Translations under genes and position numbers: made by a program | Part shown: positions 13,503 through 15,584 of the stretch, in pieces | Position numbering within the stretch: the first letter of the stretch is position 1 | Layout: each line of letters starts with the position of its first letter | Assembly: GCA_041674465.1 (NCBI GenBank) | Contig: JBAYVV010000091.1 | Coordinates: 1 to 15,584, forward strand | Length of the DNA stretch: 15,584 nucleotides | Source of the DNA: JACRAR01 sp041674465 | Lineage (GTDB): Bacteria > Pseudomonadota > Gammaproteobacteria > Burkholderiales > Rhodocyclaceae | Direction of reading: 5' to 3' | Notes under the pieces: generated by a model | The model's database searches: none | The model's input: the letters and a program-made list of their open reading frames with translations, nothing else | Told to the model about the DNA's origin: nothing

Positions 13503-15224
13503 ATGTCCACTGCTACAACCCCAATCGAAGCACTGCCGGGCAACGAAAGCTTTGCCGACCTTTTTGCCGAAAGCCTGTCGCGCCAGGAAATGCGTGCTGG
13601 CGAAGTCATCACCGCGGAAGTCGTGCGCGTTGATCATAATCACGTCGTCGTCAATGCCGGCCTCAAGTCGGAAAGTTTCATCGCTGTCGAAGAATTCAAA
13701 AACGAACGCGGCGAAGTTGAAGCCAAACCAGGCGATTACGTCATGGTCGCCATCGAGATGCTCGAAGACGGTTACGGCGAAACCCGTTTGTCGCGCGAGA
13801 AAGCCAAGCGCATCGCTGCCTGGAACGATCTCGACAAGGCCATGACTGAAGGCACCTTGGTCAAGGGCATGATCACAGGCAAGGTCAAGGGCGGCCTGAC
13901 CGTCATGATCAACGGAATACGTGCCTTCCTGCCGGGATCGCTGGTCGACATCCGTCCGGTCAAGGACACCACACCGTTTGAAGGCAAGGAATTCGAATTC
14001 AAGGTCATCAAACTGGATCGTAAACGCAATAATGTCGTCATGTCGCGCCGTGCCGTGCTTGAAGCCAACCAGGGCGAAGAGCGTCAGACGCTATTGGAAA
14101 ACCTCAAGGAAGGCACGATCGTCAAGGGCATCGTCAAGAACATCACCGACTACGGCGCTTTTGTTGACCTTGGCGGCATTGACGGCCTGCTGCATATCAC
14201 CGACCTGGCCTGGCGTCGCGTGCGTCATCCTTCGGAAGTCCTTACCGTGGGCGACGAGGTTGAGGCCAAAATTCTCAAGTTTGATCAGGAAAAGAACCGT
14301 GTTTCCCTTGGCATGAAGCAGCTCGGTGACGACCCATGGGTCGGAATCGCCCGTCGCTATCCCTCCGGTACCCGACTTTTCGGCAAAGTCACGAACCTCA
14401 CCGATTACGGTGCATTCGTTGAAGTCGAGCAGGGCATCGAAGGTCTGGTCCATGTCTCGGAAATGGATTGGACCAACAAGAACATCCATCCTTCCAAGGT
14501 CGTCCAGTTGGGCGACGAGGTCGAGGTGATGATCCTGGAAATCGACGAGGAGCGCCGCCGCATATCGCTTGGCATGAAGCAGTGCCAATCCAACCCGTGG
14601 GATGATTTCGCAATCAACCACAAGAAGGGAGACAAGGTCAGCGGCCAGATCAAGTCAATCACTGACTTCGGCATATTCATCGGACTGCCAGGCGGTATCG
14701 ATGGCCTGGTGCACCTGTCCGACCTGTCCTGGTCCTCCAGCGGCGAGGAAGCCAAGCAGAGATACAAGAAAGGTGATGAAGTCGAGGCGCTGGTTTTGTC
14801 GATCGACGTCGAGAAGGAACGCATTTCGCTCGGCATCAAGCAGATGGATGGCGACCCATTCACCAGTTTTGTGGCCACCCACGACAAAAACAGCATGGTC
14901 AAGGGAACCGTCAAAAGTATCGATGCTCGCGGTGCGGTCATCGATCTCGGCGGCGACGTCGAGGGCTATCTGCGTGCGTCCGAAGCCACCCGGGATCGGA
15001 TCGACGACTTGCGCACCTTGTTCAAGGAAGGCGATGCAGTCGAGGCAATGATCATCAACGTTGATCGCAAGACGCGCAGCATCAATCTTTCGATCAAGGC
15101 CAAGGACCAAGCCGAACAAAGCGAAGCAATGCAGAAACTGGCAGCCGAAAGCGGTTCTGCTTCAACTGGCACGACCAGTCTCGGCGCTTTGCTCAAAGCC
15201 AAGTTGAACAACCCGCAGCAATAG
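13503..15224 (+). CDS. rpsA: 30S ribosomal protein S1
   Basis: S1 binds mRNA on the small subunit and is needed to start translation of structured or Shine-Dalgarno-poor messages. The 573-residue protein (E. coli 557) shows six S1-type OB-fold repeats at about 31-98, 115-182, 203-271, 288-358, 375-446 and 463-532. Repeats 1 and 2, which bind the ribosome, are divergent. Repeats 3-6 carry the RNA-binding pattern seen in ITDYGAFVDL, LTDYGAFVEV and ITDFGIFIGL and the closing RISLG motifs. A Ser/Thr/Gly-rich tail follows. The frame is open back to 13452, but ATG 13503 (MSTATTPIEAL) gives the family N-terminus. It ends 14 bases before ihfB, as in other proteobacteria. Confidence 0.98.
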   Translation: MSTATTPIEALPGNESFADLFAESLSRQEMRAGEVITAEVVRVDHNHVVVNAGLKSESFIAVEEFKNERGEVEAKPGDYVMVAIEMLEDGYGETRLSREKAKRIAAWNDLDKAMTEGTLVKGMITGKVKGGLTVMINGIRAFLPGSLVDIRPVKDTTPFEGKEFEFKVIKLDRKRNNVVMSRRAVLEANQGEERQTLLENLKEGTIVKGIVKNITDYGAFVDLGGIDGLLHITDLAWRRVRHPSEVLTVGDEVEAKILKFDQEKNRVSLGMKQLGDDPWVGIARRYPSGTRLFGKVTNLTDYGAFVEVEQGIEGLVHVSEMDWTNKNIHPSKVVQLGDEVEVMILEIDEERRRISLGMKQCQSNPWDDFAINHKKGDKVSGQIKSITDFGIFIGLPGGIDGLVHLSDLSWSSSGEEAKQRYKKGDEVEALVLSIDVEKERISLGIKQMDGDPFTSFVATHDKNSMVKGTVKSIDARGAVIDLGGDVEGYLRASEATRDRIDDLRTLFKEGDAVEAMIINVDRKTRSINLSIKAKDQAEQSEAMQKLAAESGSASTGTTSLGALLKAKLNNPQQ

Positions 15225-15238
15225 CCGACGAGTTGGCC

Positions 15239-15523
15239 ATGACCAAATCAGAGTTGATTGACAGATTGGCGGCGCGGTTTCCGCAGTTGGTGGCGAAAGA
15301 TGCTGATTTTGCCGTGAAGATGATTCTCGATGCGATGGCCGCAGCGCTGGCGCGCGGCGAGCGTATCGAAATTCGCGGCTTCGGCAGCTTCGCGCTGAAC
15401 TATCGGCCACCGCGCGTCGGACGCAATCCCAAGTCAGGCGAGAAAGTGCAGGTTGCCGAGAAGTATGTGCCGCATTTCAAGGCCGGCAAGGAATTGCGGG
15501 AACGTGTTGATTTGAGTCATTGA
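15239..15523 (+). CDS. ihfB: integration host factor subunit beta
   Basis: IhfB pairs with IhfA to form the sequence-specific DNA-bending factor IHF, a nucleoid protein. The 94-residue protein begins MTKSELIDRLAARFP and has the HU/IHF core: helices at 1-37, then IEIRGFGSFALNYR (43-56), the minor-groove arm RPPRVGRNPKSGE with the intercalating Pro64, and YVPHFKAGKELRERV (76-90). The MTKSELI start and the YVPHFKAGKELR end distinguish it from HU and IhfA. An upstream in-frame TTG at 15233 would add only two residues; ATG 15239 matches the family. The ribosome site is weak (GAG at 15230-15232). The rpsA-ihfB order is standard. Confidence 0.96.
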   Translation: MTKSELIDRLAARFPQLVAKDADFAVKMILDAMAAALARGERIEIRGFGSFALNYRPPRVGRNPKSGEKVQVAEKYVPHFKAGKELRERVDLSH

Positions 15524-15584
15524 TCGATGGTCGCTCCGTTGCTGCGGCGGGTTGGCAGCCGGCGAGTGTGAAACAGTGCGGGCG

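Noticed and set aside
15524..15584. Possible terminator or next gene after ihfB
   Set aside because: GCTGC and GCAGC could pair, but the stem is short and no T-run follows. The ATG at 15526 runs only 14 codons, and the window ends too soon to judge a GTG near the edge.

Overview
This window looks like ordinary, well-conserved chromosome from a betaproteobacterium. I think a Nitrosomonadales-type lineage (Gallionella/Sideroxydans/methylotroph relatives) is likely, but I cannot prove it from sequence alone. The evidence is the gene order gyrA-serC-[serA-like]-pheA-hisC-tyrA-aroA-cmk-rpsA-ihfB, which is a version of the proteobacterial aromatic/serine 'supraoperon', together with moderate GC and GC-rich third codon positions. 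I see no phage genes, insertion sequences, CRISPR arrays or other accessory islands, and no candidate for a wholly new system.

Left part (1-3448), mixed small units. Bases 1-380 hold a possible C-terminal fragment of an upstream gene (1-135) and a strong GC-rich hairpin (294-322), but no other convincing gene. A zinc-free quinone oxidoreductase-like gene follows (381-1358). Next is a self-contained tRNA-Arg(ACG) unit with a near-consensus promoter (1435-1463) and a terminator-like hairpin (1561-1586). A conserved-looking 110-residue protein of unknown function (1641-1973) then converges, across 18 bases, on two minus-strand genes: a FrnE-type DsbA-family oxidoreductase (2657-1992) and a lysine-rich exported protein (3219-2746). 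The 229-base divergent gap at 3220-3448 carries candidate promoters in both directions and a perfect 8-bp inverted repeat just upstream of the gyrA -10.

Right part (3449-15523), one long co-directional run. gyrA (DNA gyrase subunit A) is followed after 2 bases by serC. serC overlaps a 3-phosphoglycerate dehydrogenase-like gene by 8 bases, so two serine-pathway enzymes are side by side. pheA (chorismate mutase/prephenate dehydratase), a hisC-type aminotransferase and tyrA (prephenate dehydrogenase) supply the phenylalanine and tyrosine branches. aroA (EPSP synthase) supplies the common trunk. cmk, rpsA and ihfB close the run with nucleotide salvage, ribosomal protein S1 and the beta subunit of IHF. 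Most junctions are overlaps or very short gaps, which suggests translational coupling. The exception is the 158-base gap before rpsA, which has inverted repeats and no clear Shine-Dalgarno, as expected for an S1 leader under autogenous control.

The points most worth a second look are four: the serA-like dehydrogenase, which has proline where the family's catalytic glutamate is expected; the inverted repeat at the gyrA promoter; the rpsA leader; and the uncharacterised lysine-rich exported protein. The last 61 bases (15524-15584) show nothing I can assign.
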